64,000 nt of DNA, from contig NC_080539.1 in the NCBI RefSeq assembly GCF_028640845.1, positions 304,454,016-304,518,015 on the forward strand, written 5' to 3'. The notes beneath the pieces were generated by a model, which saw nothing but the letters and a program-made list of their open reading frames with translations, searched no databases and was not told the DNA's origin. The position numbers and the translations under genes were made by a program. The stretch comes from Ahaetulla prasina. Lineage: Eukaryota > Chordata > Lepidosauria > Squamata > Colubridae. Positions 1 through 10,800 of the stretch are shown here, one piece after another; the first letter of the stretch is position 1; each line of letters begins with the position of its first letter.

Positions 1-99
1 AAGAATCCCAACAGGCTATGGTTGGCATTATTTTTAAAAGAAGTTAAATACTTTTCACAAAATAGTTTAAGGAAAACTTTGATTAGGAAGCGTGTATTT

Positions 100-356
100 C
101 AGGGGTGAAATTCAGCAGGTGCTGACAAGTTCTGGAGAACCGGTAGCAGAAATTTTGAGTAGTTTGGAGAACCAGCAAATACCACCTCTGGCTGGCCCCA
201 GAGTGGGGTGGGAATGGAGATTTTGCAATATCTTCCCTCTAGAGTACAGTGGGAATGGGGATTTTGCAGTATCCTTCCCCTGCCACGCCCACCAAGCTGT
301 GCCCACCAAGCCATGCCCACAGAACTGGTAGTAAAAAAAATTGAATTCCACCACTG
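100..356. mobile_element. hAT-type MITE with exact 8-bp duplication
   Basis: 257 bp flanked by identical GTGTATTT at 92-99 and 357-364. Termini are imperfect inverted repeats (CAGGGGTGAAATTCA at the left; TGAATTCCACCACTG at the right). No transposase ORF. The 8-bp duplication and CA..TG ends fit a non-autonomous hAT element. A shorter relative lies at 41802-41943. Confidence 0.85.
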
Positions 357-890
357 GTGTATTTATTTACTCAATGTCATACCAGTGACCCTGGATGACT
401 CGTGGAGGATTAAAAATTAAAATAGAGCTGAAGTATAATAAATGGACATAATGGGATTCCGGGACAACAATATATATCAGCAAATAGAACATCTATCTTG
501 AGGGGCCAATTATCCCTGTTTCTCATATCCATGTAAATTAATTTTGACACAAAAAGCCCCCTCGTCACTTACTTTTATTTTTTATTTTTCCTGACTTCTG
601 TAAGTCTGTGTGCAACTGGAATTTTTTTCACTCTAAAATAAACCCCAGTAACTGCTAACATGCATGTTTTATGTCCTGAGCACAAGTATTTAAGAAATAC
701 TATTTGTTTTTCTGTACGTAGAACAGATATTTGGATCACACCATATACATGAACTATCTGCAACAGAATTCAGGATAAAGGCTTATTAAGAATGTTTAAA
801 GAAAATGAGAAGAAGCAAGCACCTAGTTGAAAGGATGAGAGCATCCAACTTAGTTTCCCTTTACATAGTTCTAAATATGAAAAATAACCA
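357..890. other. Intronic sequence, nothing recognised
   Basis: AT-rich, no exon, repeat or ORF that I can support. It belongs to the intron after exon Q. Confidence 0.7.
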
Positions 891-948
<58 letters not shown>

Positions 949-950
949 AT
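891..950. repeat. (TATC)n microsatellite
   Basis: About 15 near-perfect ATCT/TATC units, lying at the 3' tail of the minus-strand LINE at 951-1335 and probably grown from that tail. Confidence 0.95.
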
Positions 951-1334
951 TTTTATTTATTTATTTTTGTCACACAGTATATATAACCATAAGCATGAAA
1001 TAACTATACAATATATAAGCATATATATGTAACTAATAACTATATTAATTGGATATAACGAAAGGAAACAATAGGACAGGAACGGTAGGCACGTTTGTGC
1101 TCTTAGGCACGCCCCTTACAGACCTCTTAGGAATGGGGTGAGGTCAATAGTAGACAGTTTTTGGTTGAAGCTTTGGGGATTTTGGGAAGAGACCACAGAG
1201 TCAGGTAATGTATTCCAAGTATTAACAACTCTGTTTCTGAAGTCATATTTTCTGCAGTCAAGATTGGAGCGGTTAACATTAAGTTTAAATCTATTGTGCG
1301 CTCGTGTATTGTTGCAATTGAAGCTGAAGCTGAA

Positions 1335-1335
<1 letters not shown>
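951..1335 (-). mobile_element. LINE 3' end (L2/CR1-group), minus strand
   Basis: The minus strand encodes NNTRAHNRFKLNVNRSNLDC...VNTWNTLPDSVVSS, the same C-terminal RT-associated domain as the plus-strand copy at 14772-15385. An AATAAATAAATA-like tail is at 951-965. The copy is 5'-truncated where it meets the CTTG/CTTC tract. Confidence 0.8.
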
Positions 1336-1374
<39 letters not shown>

Positions 1375-1432
1375 CCTTCCTTCCTTCCTTTCCTTCCTTT
1401 CCTTCCTTCCTTCCTTGCTTCATTCATTCATT
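1336..1432. repeat. (CTTG)n(CTTC)n compound microsatellite
   Basis: About 10 CTTG units followed by CTTC/CCTTT units and a few CATT units, directly at the truncated 5' border of the neighbouring LINE. Confidence 0.95.
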
Positions 1433-1439
1433 CGTTTGC

Positions 1440-2117
1440 TTGACAGGGTCATTTAATTCATCATGTTCAGAAATGTGATTTGAATAAGATTCAGCTGAGT
1501 CTCTTACTGAATTGATTTTAAAACGCAAACAGTTGGAAGATCTAAAATTGACAGTTTGGATAACTAGTGTACATAAACATGTTCCTCCAACTGATTCACA
1601 ACTCTGAATCAAATCAGGTTTTTCAATCAAGTCATTTTGTGTTTTAAAAGAAAGTTACTCAATTCCTGTTTCTTGAACTAACGTACAGAGCAAAATGTAA
1701 TGTTGTGCATTTTTAAATTTAGTAAGTTCTCCAGAAAAAAAAAGATTACAAATGTGTACAGAAAAAAGGTATATAAAAATGTATAAAGAAAGCAAAAATC
1801 TTAATAAACAGTGCACAAAGACTTTTAAAAAATATGACTTAAAAAGGCAAATATGTAACTGGCTCTAATATTGACTCTAAATCTATATCCAAATAATTTA
1901 TATTTTAACCTATATCCAAATAATTCCTTGGATTTGAATAATTTGAATCTATATCCAAATAATACATATTTGAATTTATATCCAGATAAATGCATATTCA
2001 TTTTTGTAAACATTTAAAAAGAATAATTCATTGACCAGATCTAGAAATAGCATTAAACAAAATTGAACCTGGAAAAATAAGAAACTGAAACTTGAATAGA
2101 CGGATTTGTCTTCATAT

Positions 2118-2120
<3 letters not shown>
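1440..2120. other. Intronic AT-rich sequence
   Basis: Contains four to five loose copies of an AATCTATATCCAAATAAT-type word (1880-1990); otherwise no recognised feature. Confidence 0.6.
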
Positions 2121-2181
<61 letters not shown>

Positions 2182-2236
2182 ATATATACACACATATATG
2201 CACACACACACACATATATTCTTCATATATATATAT
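2121..2236. repeat. (CT)n(CA)n(TA)n dinucleotide tract
   Basis: A (CT)14 run, a (CA)15 run, then mixed TA/CA dinucleotides, lying 140-260 bp beyond the donor of exon Q. Confidence 0.95.
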
Positions 2237-2378
2237 TCTCGTATTAAAATTGCCACCAAAAACGTCAATATGTTGTAATAATAAATACAGTATTTATTTA
2301 GTATACCTGTCATAATACTATACGATCCAGTCAGAAAACTTTTTATGAACTAAAAGCGATACTAACACTATGTCATAC

Positions 2379-2504
2379 CTGGTCAGACCGGCTGTTTTGC
2401 CTGGTTGAGTTTTTTCTGCTTGTTTTCCCCTTTGCTTCATATCAGCCAGCCGCTGACGCATATTGATGGTCATCTCAGAACTCAGACGCCAAATGAAAAT
2501 ACAG
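2379..2504 (-). CDS. MAPKBP1: MAPKBP1 internal exon Q (last seen in window)
   Basis: 126 nt (split Ser, 41 codons, split last codon), acceptor CTTTCAG and donor GTATGACA. It encodes CIFIWRLSSEMTINMRQRLA then DMKQRGKQAEKTQPGKTAGL. This is the last WD40 strand (IFIWRL) followed by the start of the basic linker to the C-terminal tail. The linker is shorter than in mammals (MKQRGKQ versus LRQRQRGGKQQ as I recall). The remaining exons lie beyond position 1. Confidence 0.96.
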
Positions 2505-3243
2505 CTGAAAGCAGAAAGGGGAAAATATTCATTTTTATCCAGGCATCATAGCCTGTTGTCTATATACCTTAAATTCCATAAAGTATCCCCCTATTCCATA
2601 CTCATTCCACTATGGACAGTATTCATCTTTAGGCTTCCTATTTTTATGCTAGTACTTCAAAAATTATAATCTTCTAGATTTAAGTTTCATTCTCCATTTC
2701 AATATACTTTTTACTTTAGATCAGGCAACTCTTTATATAAAAGATGAAACTTTCATTAAAAAGTTACATCATTTGGAAAGTATGGCAATGGTGTCACATA
2801 ATGGTGCTTAAATGGGAGCTTTGCAGGACCCATAGACAAGTGGAAAATAGATACATTGAAATACTTATTTTTACTGTTCCTCCCTAAATGAATCCAGCAA
2901 ATGCACAACAGCAAATCAGTATTTGGGTTCTAGATTTCAACAGCGTAATCTTGGAAGGCCTTGAAAGCCATAAAAATGACTCAGGTGAAGAGCATATATG
3001 GCCTGTCAGTTGTTCAGCTCAAGAAAGCAGCATTTCACATCCTCTTTTCAGACTTAAGGAATCTCCATTTTAATTTGAAACTTAATGACCAGGAGTGTAA
3101 AGCAGAAAGCGAAGCAGTAGAATTGTTACCCAAAAACTCTCATTTAAAAATTAATGTCCGAATCCATCTCCACTGTTTAAAATGGGAAATGCTAAGTTTC
3201 ATTTTACAGATGAAATTTAAATAAAGAATATCCTTTCCCATAC
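2505..3243. other. Intron between exons P and Q
   Basis: 739 bp, no recognised repeat. The two overlapping ORFs have no homology that I can see. Confidence 0.7.
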
Positions 3244-3307
3244 CTGTCACCAGAGACTGAAATCAAGTGTTTACAGTCATTACTGAACATCATCCCAGTT
3301 ACGATCT
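3244..3307 (-). CDS. MAPKBP1: MAPKBP1 internal exon P
   Basis: 64 nt, acceptor TTTTACAG and donor GTATGGGA. It completes Glu and encodes IVTGMMFSNDCKHLISVSGD plus AG of a Ser codon. IVTG(M/K)..FSNDCKHLISVSGD is highly conserved in MAPKBP1/WDR62. A mariner/pogo-like MITE starts 113 bp upstream of the acceptor. Confidence 0.96.
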
Positions 3308-3420
3308 CTGTAAAAATCGGAAGAACAAACCAAACAGTTTTTAAAATTTCCTGGTGCAAAACAACAACCATGTGGTAGCTTGGAGATCCTTGACATTTCT
3401 TCTCATGATCTTTACACATA

Positions 3421-3808
3421 CAGGTAGTCCTCGACTTACAACAGTTCATTTAGTGGCCATTCAAATTACAATGGCAAAGAAAAAAGTGAGTTATGACTGT
3501 TTTTCACAGCTATAATGTTTACAGCATCTCCAAGATCATGTGATCAAAATTCAGATGCTTGGCAACTGGTTCATACTTATAACTGTTGCTGTGCCCCAAA
3601 GTCACACGACCCCCCTTTTGTGACTTTCTAACAAGCAAAGTCAATGGGGAAGCCAGATTCACTTAACAACCAGGTTACTAACTTATCAGCGAGTCACTTA
3701 ACAACTGTGGCAAGAAAGGTCATAAAAGGTCAAAACTCTCTTAACAAATGCCTCACTCAACAACAGAAATTCTGGGCTCAACTGTGGTTGTAAGTTGAGG
3801 ATTACCTG
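3421..3808. mobile_element. Tc1/mariner-pogo (Tigger-like) MITE
   Basis: 388 bp with inverted ends CAGGTAGTCCTCGACTTACA and GTAAGTTGAGGATTACCTG, flanked by TA on both sides (3419-3420, 3809-3810). No ORF. Related copies at 28722-29091, 31477-31868 and 61168-61563 show the same ends. Confidence 0.85.
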
Positions 3809-4453
3809 TACTTCAAACCCAGAGTTCAAGTCTGAAGGACTACTAAGAGGGCAGCTAGGGAGGGGGACAAAGGGACTGCCATGTGGCTGCCTCCTGCAGG
3901 GCTATTCTGAACAAAGCCACTGGCCAACAACTGTCCTGCAGAAGGAACAGAAGGCACATTCAACAGTAGGTACCTGCACAAAACTGTCTTGTTCTAAGGA
4001 TACAGTTTGTAATGTATTTATTATATATTATTACCATTAAGAGCTGTTTTGAGGTCTTCAGCCAAAAAGCAGAGGATAAATCTATTCTTAAAATATTCCA
4101 TTGGTCTAGGTTTTTTTTTAAAAAAATATTTTTATAAACACAGCTATCATCTCAATCCACCAAAGCATCTACATATCTCATTAAATCAAAACTGCTTCTA
4201 TCATTTAACATCTGGATTTTATCTTTCAAAATGAGAAACCCACAATCATTTCCAGTTTCGGGCTGGGGGGGTGGGAGGATCCTTGATGCAACCGAACACT
4301 ATTTCTACACCGGAAGGACTCAGTTTCACAACTGCACAATTTCCAACAAACAAAACCAGGAGTGTAACCTGGAGCCGGTTGCTACACTTGCCTCTCCAAA
4401 CTTCCTTCCCACCCAAAACTTTAACTCTCTTTGAAAGCATATTTTTGCATTAC

Positions 4454-4565
4454 CTGAGTGCCCATACATTGTGGCTACACATTCGCCTGAATAGAAATCA
4501 AAGATAGAAAGGTTCTTGTCAGAACAACTGGTTGCAATGTACAGACCAGAAGGATCCATTTGTAC
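4454..4565 (-). CDS. MAPKBP1: MAPKBP1 internal exon O
   Basis: 112 nt (37 codons plus one base), acceptor TTGTTCAG and donor GTAATGCA. It encodes [20 protein letters not shown] and [17 protein letters not shown], an almost unchanged blade of the second propeller with the diagnostic GH..(E) pair split across the junction. Confidence 0.97.
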
Positions 4566-5176
4566 CTGAACAAGCAACAGAGAAAGGGGAAAAAAAACAT
4601 GTATGGTTATTTGTGGTATAATTTCTAGGCTTTAGGAAATTGAATATGTGCGGTTTTGGTAAGTGCTAAGAACAAACACTCTGTATTTTAATGGCTCTTT
4701 CATATTTCATGCCAGCTACACCCGTCCTGGGAAAATACAATTAGCTCAAAACATCTGGGAATACCAGGTTGGGAAAGGCTGTTTTATGTTGCAATCTGTA
4801 TTTGCAACCACACCAGTTTTCCCCACTCTGATTATGCAAAACCCAGAGTGGATTCAAGCCAGAAAATTAAGCCAGCTTGGATCTATGTGTTTATCTTTAT
4901 TAAAAGGTAAATCAATGCAATGTCTTTATTTGCAACTCATCAAAGGCCTGCATAATTCGTGATGCAGGTTTCTGACAAATGATGGTTCCTTCAACTTATA
5001 TTTGTAATTAATGCATTAGGTGAAAACATGACCCTTATGTATGAATAAGAGCACAATCAAACACATCTGCTGTTATAAAGTTATATATAAAACACCAGAT
5101 CACAAACATAACAAAATATGTAGTTTCATGAATGCATTTTACTATCTGAAATGTTAAGTTTGTTTCTATATTAAGT

Positions 5177-5478
5177 GTCTATGGAGCTTCTCAGTCATCC
5201 AGGTCATGGTTGTCCCAAAGGTGCTTTTTCAAAAGCAACTGGACTTTCTGGTTTTTTCTTTGAACACATTTTGCTTTGAACACATTTTGCTTCTCATCCA
5301 AGAAGCTTCTTCAACTGGATGATGGGGAATGGAAGGATTTAAAAGAGTATAAAAGAAGTATAATAAATCCTTCCATTCCCCACCATTCAGTCAGAGCTGA
5401 AGAAGCTTCTTGGATGAGAAGCAAAACATCTTCAAAGAAAAACCAGAAAGTCCAGTTGCCTCTTGAAAAAGCACTTAT
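5177..5478. repeat. Fold-back (inverted-repeat) element
   Basis: Left and right halves are complementary around 5320-5390: 'TCTCATCCAAGAAGCTTCTT' on the left and 'AAGAAGCTTCTTGGATGAGA' on the right, with outer GTGCTTTTTCAA / TTGAAAAAGCAC arms. A duplicated GAACACATTTTGCTT lies in the left arm. Same family as 53478-53696. Confidence 0.75.
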
Positions 5479-6286
5479 ATTACTGCTATCTGTGTTGATT
5501 AGAAAATGAAAGAACCATCCAAGGATACATAGACTAATTTAGGCATAAACTCCTCCTTCCCTGATCTCTTGTGGAAATATTTTAGGAACACACTGCTGCC
5601 AGGAATTATTTTTTTTCCTGGAAGAAATTCTGGGAATCTTCAAACTAGAAAACAACTTCAGGTGCTGAAAAAAAGCAATCATAAAACTGTCACATATAGT
5701 ACGCAGGAACCTCCCAAGTTCTTGGAGGGAGAGTTCCAGGATTTGTAAGGCTCCATATACAATGAGAAGAATGCCTATGCATTAAATATTGCTTATGCAG
5801 CACAATCAGATTTTTATGTATATGGGTCAGTTGAGAACAACAACAGGGAAATTAGACACAGCTGCTGCTTTTTTAAAAAAAGGCTTAGATTAAAGAACTT
5901 CTCTAAGCCATTATTCATATGCTCTTCCATTGTTAGTGCAGAAGGATTCAAAATGTGAAATTTATGAAGCTCAGCTAATTTCTGGGAGACTAGACATCGA
6001 TTTTGCTCTCTTTTGTCTTCATGAATTTGCTTTTCTTTTCTTTAATTTGCAGCTGGAATGCTTCGCCAATCTATGAACCATTTTGTAGCTTACACAAATC
6101 CATCAGAAAATGCCATACTGCAGGATGTTAAGTATTCCATATGAGATAGAGCTAACTTAAAATCTTACTCTCCAATTAGAATGTTAAGCTGGAAGAGCAT
6201 AACAGCCATAAAACAAGGAAATGGGGTATAGAGAATAAGATGGAATACGACACAATTTGTTGTGGCGTAGTTAACAAAGGCCTTAC

Positions 6287-6362
6287 TTTAATTAGAGTGC
6301 CATCTTCACTTTGAGATCCCTTGTATAGTTTCTTTTGCTTCCCACTGCTGATGTTGAAAATC
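6287..6362 (-). CDS. MAPKBP1: MAPKBP1 internal exon N
   Basis: 76 nt completing Arg and adding 25 codons. Acceptor TTCTTAG, donor GTAAGGCC. It encodes [20 protein letters not shown] and GTLIK, a WD40 blade end (RIFNISSGK). The intron between this exon and exon M (6363-14090, 7.7 kb) contains the L1-like copy with the 4.09-kb TIR element. Confidence 0.97.
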
Positions 6363-7667
6363 CTAAGAAGAAATTCAGACATACAGTAAAAAGAAACTTC
6401 TCTACTCTTAAATCAAATCAAAGCTATATATTTGTGTTTTACAGCAACCAGCAAAACGTCTCTGGAAAATTATCAAAATGAGTAAAATGTTGTTCATACA
6501 CCTGAATGCTGAATGTATGAATTCCACATAGCTGCTCATAGCTAACAAAAATACCTTTATCTCAGAATGCTTAAGATGTGATTTTGATGGTATTTTCTTT
6601 TTTTAACATATATATATAGGGTTTAATTTTTACAACTGACTTATTTTGGGTATATCATTATTTGATATATGTGAGGTATAAAGGAATGGGAAGATGGAAT
6701 ATTGTTTAACCCTTGGAGGATAGAAAAATTTATGGATGTAATGTTGGTATCTGGTTAAATAGAATTTAATTGTTATAATTGATATATTTTGGATATAAGT
6801 TATAATCTTAATAATGTTATTTGATAGATGTAAGGTAAATTGAAGAAATATTAATATTTGCAATGTTATTTGATTTATGTACCGTATATACTCGAGTATA
6901 AGCCGACCCGAATATAAGCCGAGGCACCTAATTTTACCACAAAAAACTGGGAAAAACTATTGACTCGAGTATAAGCCGAGGGTGGGAAATGAGGCAGCTA
7001 CTGGTCAATGTAAAAAATAAAGATAGAGCCAAGTAAAATAACATGAATATTTATTTGAACGAAAAACAATAAAAGTGCAAAAGGGGGAAGGAGGATTCCC
7101 AGCTCTAAACAAAGGGAAATCCCGGAATGCCAGCGCGAAAGGCGGTGCTCGCGTTCCTCCTCCCTTGCTCAAAAGCCCCAACATGATATTGGAATTGGAT
7201 GCCATTATATACCTGCTGAGGGGATAATTTGAATAACTTGAAAGATATAAAAGCTCTAAACATATTTGTTTAAAAATCTAAAATCTATACTTAAAATAAA
7301 TGAATATAAAGTAATAAAGTTCTTTAAAGTTGTAATTCACTTTGCTGCTGAAAAGAAAGAAGCTTAACACCTTAAATGGTATTTATTAACTGAAATATCA
7401 TCAAATCAAATATATAATGAGGTATATTATAATGACCTTTGTTTTCAGAAAGAAGCATGATGGAAGTTTTTCAATAAAGGGGGAAATATAGAAAAAACTT
7501 AGTGTCATGCTCATATATCATCTTTACAGATGTTGTTAACACTATACTATGGCAGCATATGATGGTACAATGTTTCAATCAATTTCAGGATGAAAAACTC
7601 ATCAATGAGGAGGAGGAGTATAATTTATTAACCTTGTATGATATCAGTTTCTCAAGGACTCTAGAAG

Positions 7668-7855
7668 GACCCGAGGAAGAAATCTCTGCCCCTCCCACTT
7701 TCCTTTCCAACCCAGCCTTCCAAGGGGACCCGAGAGGAAGAAATCTCTGCCCCTCCCACTTTCCCTTTCCAACCCAGCCTTCCAAGGGGACCTTTGAGGA
7801 GAAATCTCTGCCCCTCCCACTTTCCCTTTCCAAGGCAGCCTTCCAAGAGGACCTC
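7668..7855. repeat. 61-bp minisatellite, three units
   Basis: GGACCCGAGGAAGAAATCTC at 7668 recurs with variation at about 7728 and 7790, each followed by TGCCCCTCCCACTTTCC. The unit is about 61 bp; a partial fourth starts near 7851. The overlapping ORFs on both strands are repeat read-through. Confidence 0.85.
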
Positions 7856-8152
7856 TCGAAAAGAGCGAAAGCTTTCTCCTGGTCGTTTACCACCACCATA
7901 CCCTCCACGCCGGCCATCCTAGGCTGGGTTAGAAACAAGGAGGGGGAAGTTCAAGGACCACATCGATGGCACGAGCTCAGATTGCCGGCTGGGGATGATG
8001 GGCGCTGCAGTGCGATCTCGGGAGAGACTAGGGGGGAAGAAAAAATGACTGTTTCCCCACACCCTAGGATTGGGGAAAACATTGACCCCCCCCCTTAGTT
8101 GCGGGAGAAGGGTTGCGCTTCAAAGCAGTCGCCTCCATCCATCAATCCATCC

Positions 8153-8190
8153 TTCCTTCCTTCCTTCCATCCATCCATCCATCCTTTTTT
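8153..8190. repeat. CTTC/CATC microsatellite and T-run
   Basis: Short CTTC and CATC runs followed by a T stretch, inside the 4.09-kb element. Confidence 0.8.
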
Positions 8191-8257
8191 TTTTTCCCAG
8201 CGAGCGGTGCGTGTGTGTGACATGCAAGCAAGATGTCTCACGGGGCATGTGAACTGG

Positions 8258-8602
8258 GTATGTCTAGTTTAGGGGTGACATGATAGGAACATTCCAATAT
8301 CTCAGGGGCTGCCACAAAGAAGGGGGAATCAAACTATTCTCCAAAGCACCTGAGGGCAGGACAAGAAGCATGGGTGGAAACTAATCAAGGAGAGAAGCAA
8401 CCTAGAACTAAGGAGAAATTTCCTGACAGTTAGAACAATTAACCAGTGGAACAACTTGCCTCCAGAAGTTGTGAATGCTCTAACACTGGAAGTTTTTAAG
8501 AAGATATTGGATAAGCATTTGAAGTGGTATAAGGTTTCCTGCGTAAGCAGGGGTTAGACTAGAAGACCTCCAAGGTCCCTTCCAACTCTATTATTCTGTT
8601 TT
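8258..8602 (+). mobile_element. CR1 LINE 3' end
   Basis: Typical CR1 tail from TATGTCTAGTTTAGGGGTGA through GACCTCCAAGGTCCCTTCCA to TATTATTCTG. It lies inside the 4.09-kb TIR element, so it either inserted after that element formed or was carried as cargo. Confidence 0.85.
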
Positions 8603-8621
8603 TTTGTTCTGTTTTCTTTCT

Positions 8622-8622
8622 A

Positions 8623-8691
<69 letters not shown>

Positions 8692-8711
8692 ATTAGCTAG
8701 CTAGCTAGCTA
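8622..8711. repeat. (ATCT)n/(CTAG)n microsatellite
   Basis: About 17 ATCT units turning into AGCT/TAGC units, immediately after the CR1 tail. Confidence 0.95.
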
Positions 8712-9039
8712 TCATTATCTCGCTTCAAAAGACAAAACTTAAACACGAAGTTGTAGCTGAATAGCCCTACATAATTTAGCTTTTTCCAAGCTGGTGATTT
8801 CCAAAGGCTTTGAAATGCGACTTTCCTCATCCTCTGCCAGGATAAGCTGATGTGCTCAGAAGGCTGGGAATGGTGGCATTTCCCTACATTTCTTGTGGGC
8901 AGAAGGTGGACCCCTATGTTTCCTTGAAAACAGCTCCCAATATTTATTAGAGTGACTTCTCTCCCCAGAAGAAAGGTGCGAGCTGTTTAACAATCCGTCA
9001 GCTAAATCCTATCGAGTCAAAGGGGCCAGTCAATGGGGC

Positions 9040-10060
9040 TAGGATGAAATCTGGGTCACCAGGGACCCTTTTTTTGTGCCCGTTCCCCAACCAGGGCGGG
9101 CCAAGCAGCCGCTCTTTTAGCGGCTCTGGAATGGATGTTGAGGTAACCAAGAGGCAGCCTCTTTCAACTCCCCACCCTTTTTTAAACGCGTCCTGCCGGG
9201 CGGCGACAGGGACACGGACACCAAAAGCGGCGCCTGCTCTTCTCCGCTCTTTTATTTTATTTTAGTATTCAATCGGCAGCAGAGGCTCGAGCCTTCTGGG
9301 GCGCCGGGAAAAGGAGCCGAGGAGCTGCAGCAACGTTGCAAGAGAGCAGAAAAGAGTGGGTGGGGGGAGAGAAGCAAAAAAGAAGAAGAAGCAGCAAGCT
9401 TTCCAGCCGACTTCGGTGTGGCGCGAGAATCCGATCCACCGCCTCCTTCCCCCGGCCGACAGGGCTGAACTGCCGCACTGCACCACCACTTCCCAAAACA
9501 GATTTCCAGACTTGGAAGCAGCCCGCCACGAAAGGAGGAGGAGGAGGAGGAGGAAGCGAAGGCGAGCGCCGGCTGCTCCTGCTGCTGTTTCGCGCTCTCC
9601 GCCCCCTTCCAGCGCCTTGACGCAGAGCGAGAGAGAGTAGAGAAAGGAACCGCGCCGTCCGACCGGCTGTGTGTGTGTTTGTGGTGGGGGTCTCGTCCCA
9701 GCCACCCACCCACTCGCTCCCTTTCCCTCTTCGGAGCGTGGGCTGGTCTTAGAAGCTGCGCTGTCCCGGCGGGGCCGTCGCCTCCTCCTCTTCCTCCACG
9801 CCGCCTCTTGCACGCCTCAACCCCCATCCCCCACCCTCTCCGCGCGTGAAGGTCACCTCCTCCCTCTTCCAGGTGGCGGCGGCGGCGGCTCCGAGCGGAG
9901 CGCCACAGCCGGCAGCTCCGCTTCCCTCCCACCTTCCTCCTTGCTAAAGGGCCAAAGTCGGCTCCCCCGCCCCGCCGCGGGGACCCGAGCCAAGCCGGTC
10001 CCAGTCCAGCCGAACGGTGAAGGCGACATGCCGAGCGCCGCTCTGCTTTCACCGTTCGGC
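9040..10060. promoter_or_regulatory. CpG-rich block resembling a host promoter/5' exon, inside TIR element
   Basis: About 1 kb of GC-rich, CpG-dense sequence with GGCGG/CCGCC boxes, GGA and CTCC runs, CAGAGCGAGAGAGAG-like 5'-UTR texture and no transposon similarity that I recognise. It contrasts sharply with the AT-rich intron around it. ORFs across it (to 284 codons, minus strand) are Arg/Ser/Gly/Leu-rich low complexity and are not called as genes. It may be a captured host CpG island; source gene not recognised. Confidence 0.4.
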
Positions 10061-10075
10061 TGGACGGGACCGCAG

Positions 10076-10800
10076 CTGGTCGCAGTAACTCGCCAGGCTG
10101 TGCCAAGAAACCATTTAAAAGCCCCGCCAGGGCTTTCTTCTTCTCCTCCGTGCTTCAGAAGTTGGGCTTTTAAATGGTTTCTTCGTGGCACAGCCTGGCG
10201 GAGTTACCGCGACCCGAGCCAAGCCGGTCCTGGTCCAGCCGAACGGTGAAAGCGAGCGGTCGCAGTAACTCCGCCAGGCTGTGCCGCGAAGAAACCATTT
10301 AAAAGCCCCGCCAGGGCTTTCTCTTCTCCTCCGTGCTTCAGAAGTTGGGCTTTTAAATGGTTTCTTCGTGGCACAGCCTGGCGGAGTTACTGCGACCCGA
10401 GCCAAGCCGGTCCTGGTCCAGCCGAACGGTGAAAGCGAGCGGTCGCAGTAACTCGCCAGGCTGTGCCGAAGAAACCATTTAAAAGCCCCGCCAGGGCTTT
10501 CTCTTCTCCTCCGTGCTTCAGAAGTTGGGCTTTTAAATGGTTTCTTCGTGGCACAGCCTGGCGGAGTTACTGCGACCCGAGCCAAGCCGGTCCCAGTCCA
10601 GCCGAACGGTGAAAGCGAGCGGTCGCAGTAACTCGCCAGGCTGTGCCACGAAGAAACCATTTAAAAGCCCAACTTCTGAAGCACGGAGGAGAAGAGCAGC
10701 CTGGCGGGCTTTTAAATGGTTTCTTCGCTGCACAGCCTGGCGGGAGTTACTGCGGACCCGCTCCGCTTTCACCGTTCGGCTGGACTGGGACCGGCTTGGC
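10076..10800. repeat. Tandem array of four ~180-bp hairpin units
   Basis: The word CGCAGTAACTC recurs at 10081, 10261, 10444 and 10624 (period 180-183 bp). Each unit has an arm (GCAGTAACTCGCCAGGCTGT ... AACCATTTAAAAGCCC), a ~40-bp loop, and the complementary arm (GGGCTTTTAAATGGTTTCTT ... CAGCCTGGCGGAGTTACTGC). Between units, GGTCCAGCCGAACGGTGAAA links them and is also found inverted at 10045-10070 and 10765-10790. In the fourth unit the loop is reversed. Confidence 0.9.

Noticed and set aside
1116..1443. Four overlapping ORFs of about 100 codons
   Set aside because: LINE C-terminal remnant running into CTTG/CTTC microsatellite in several frames.
7502..8098. 198-codon plus-strand ORF
   Set aside because: Most of it is read-through of the 61-bp minisatellite inside the TIR element; the opposite strand is equally open.
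9252..10106. 284-codon minus-strand ORF and overlapping plus-strand ORFs
   Set aside because: Composition is Arg/Ser/Gly/Pro/Leu low complexity from GC-rich DNA. ORFs overlap on both strands, with no domain and no splice context.
10115..10660. 181-codon ORF with internal protein repeats
   Set aside because: It is the translation of the 180-bp hairpin array; the protein repeat is a by-product of a period divisible by three.
10076..10800. CRISPR-like look of regularly spaced repeats
   Set aside because: Vertebrate DNA, 180-bp units with no variable spacers, and the units are inside a transposon.
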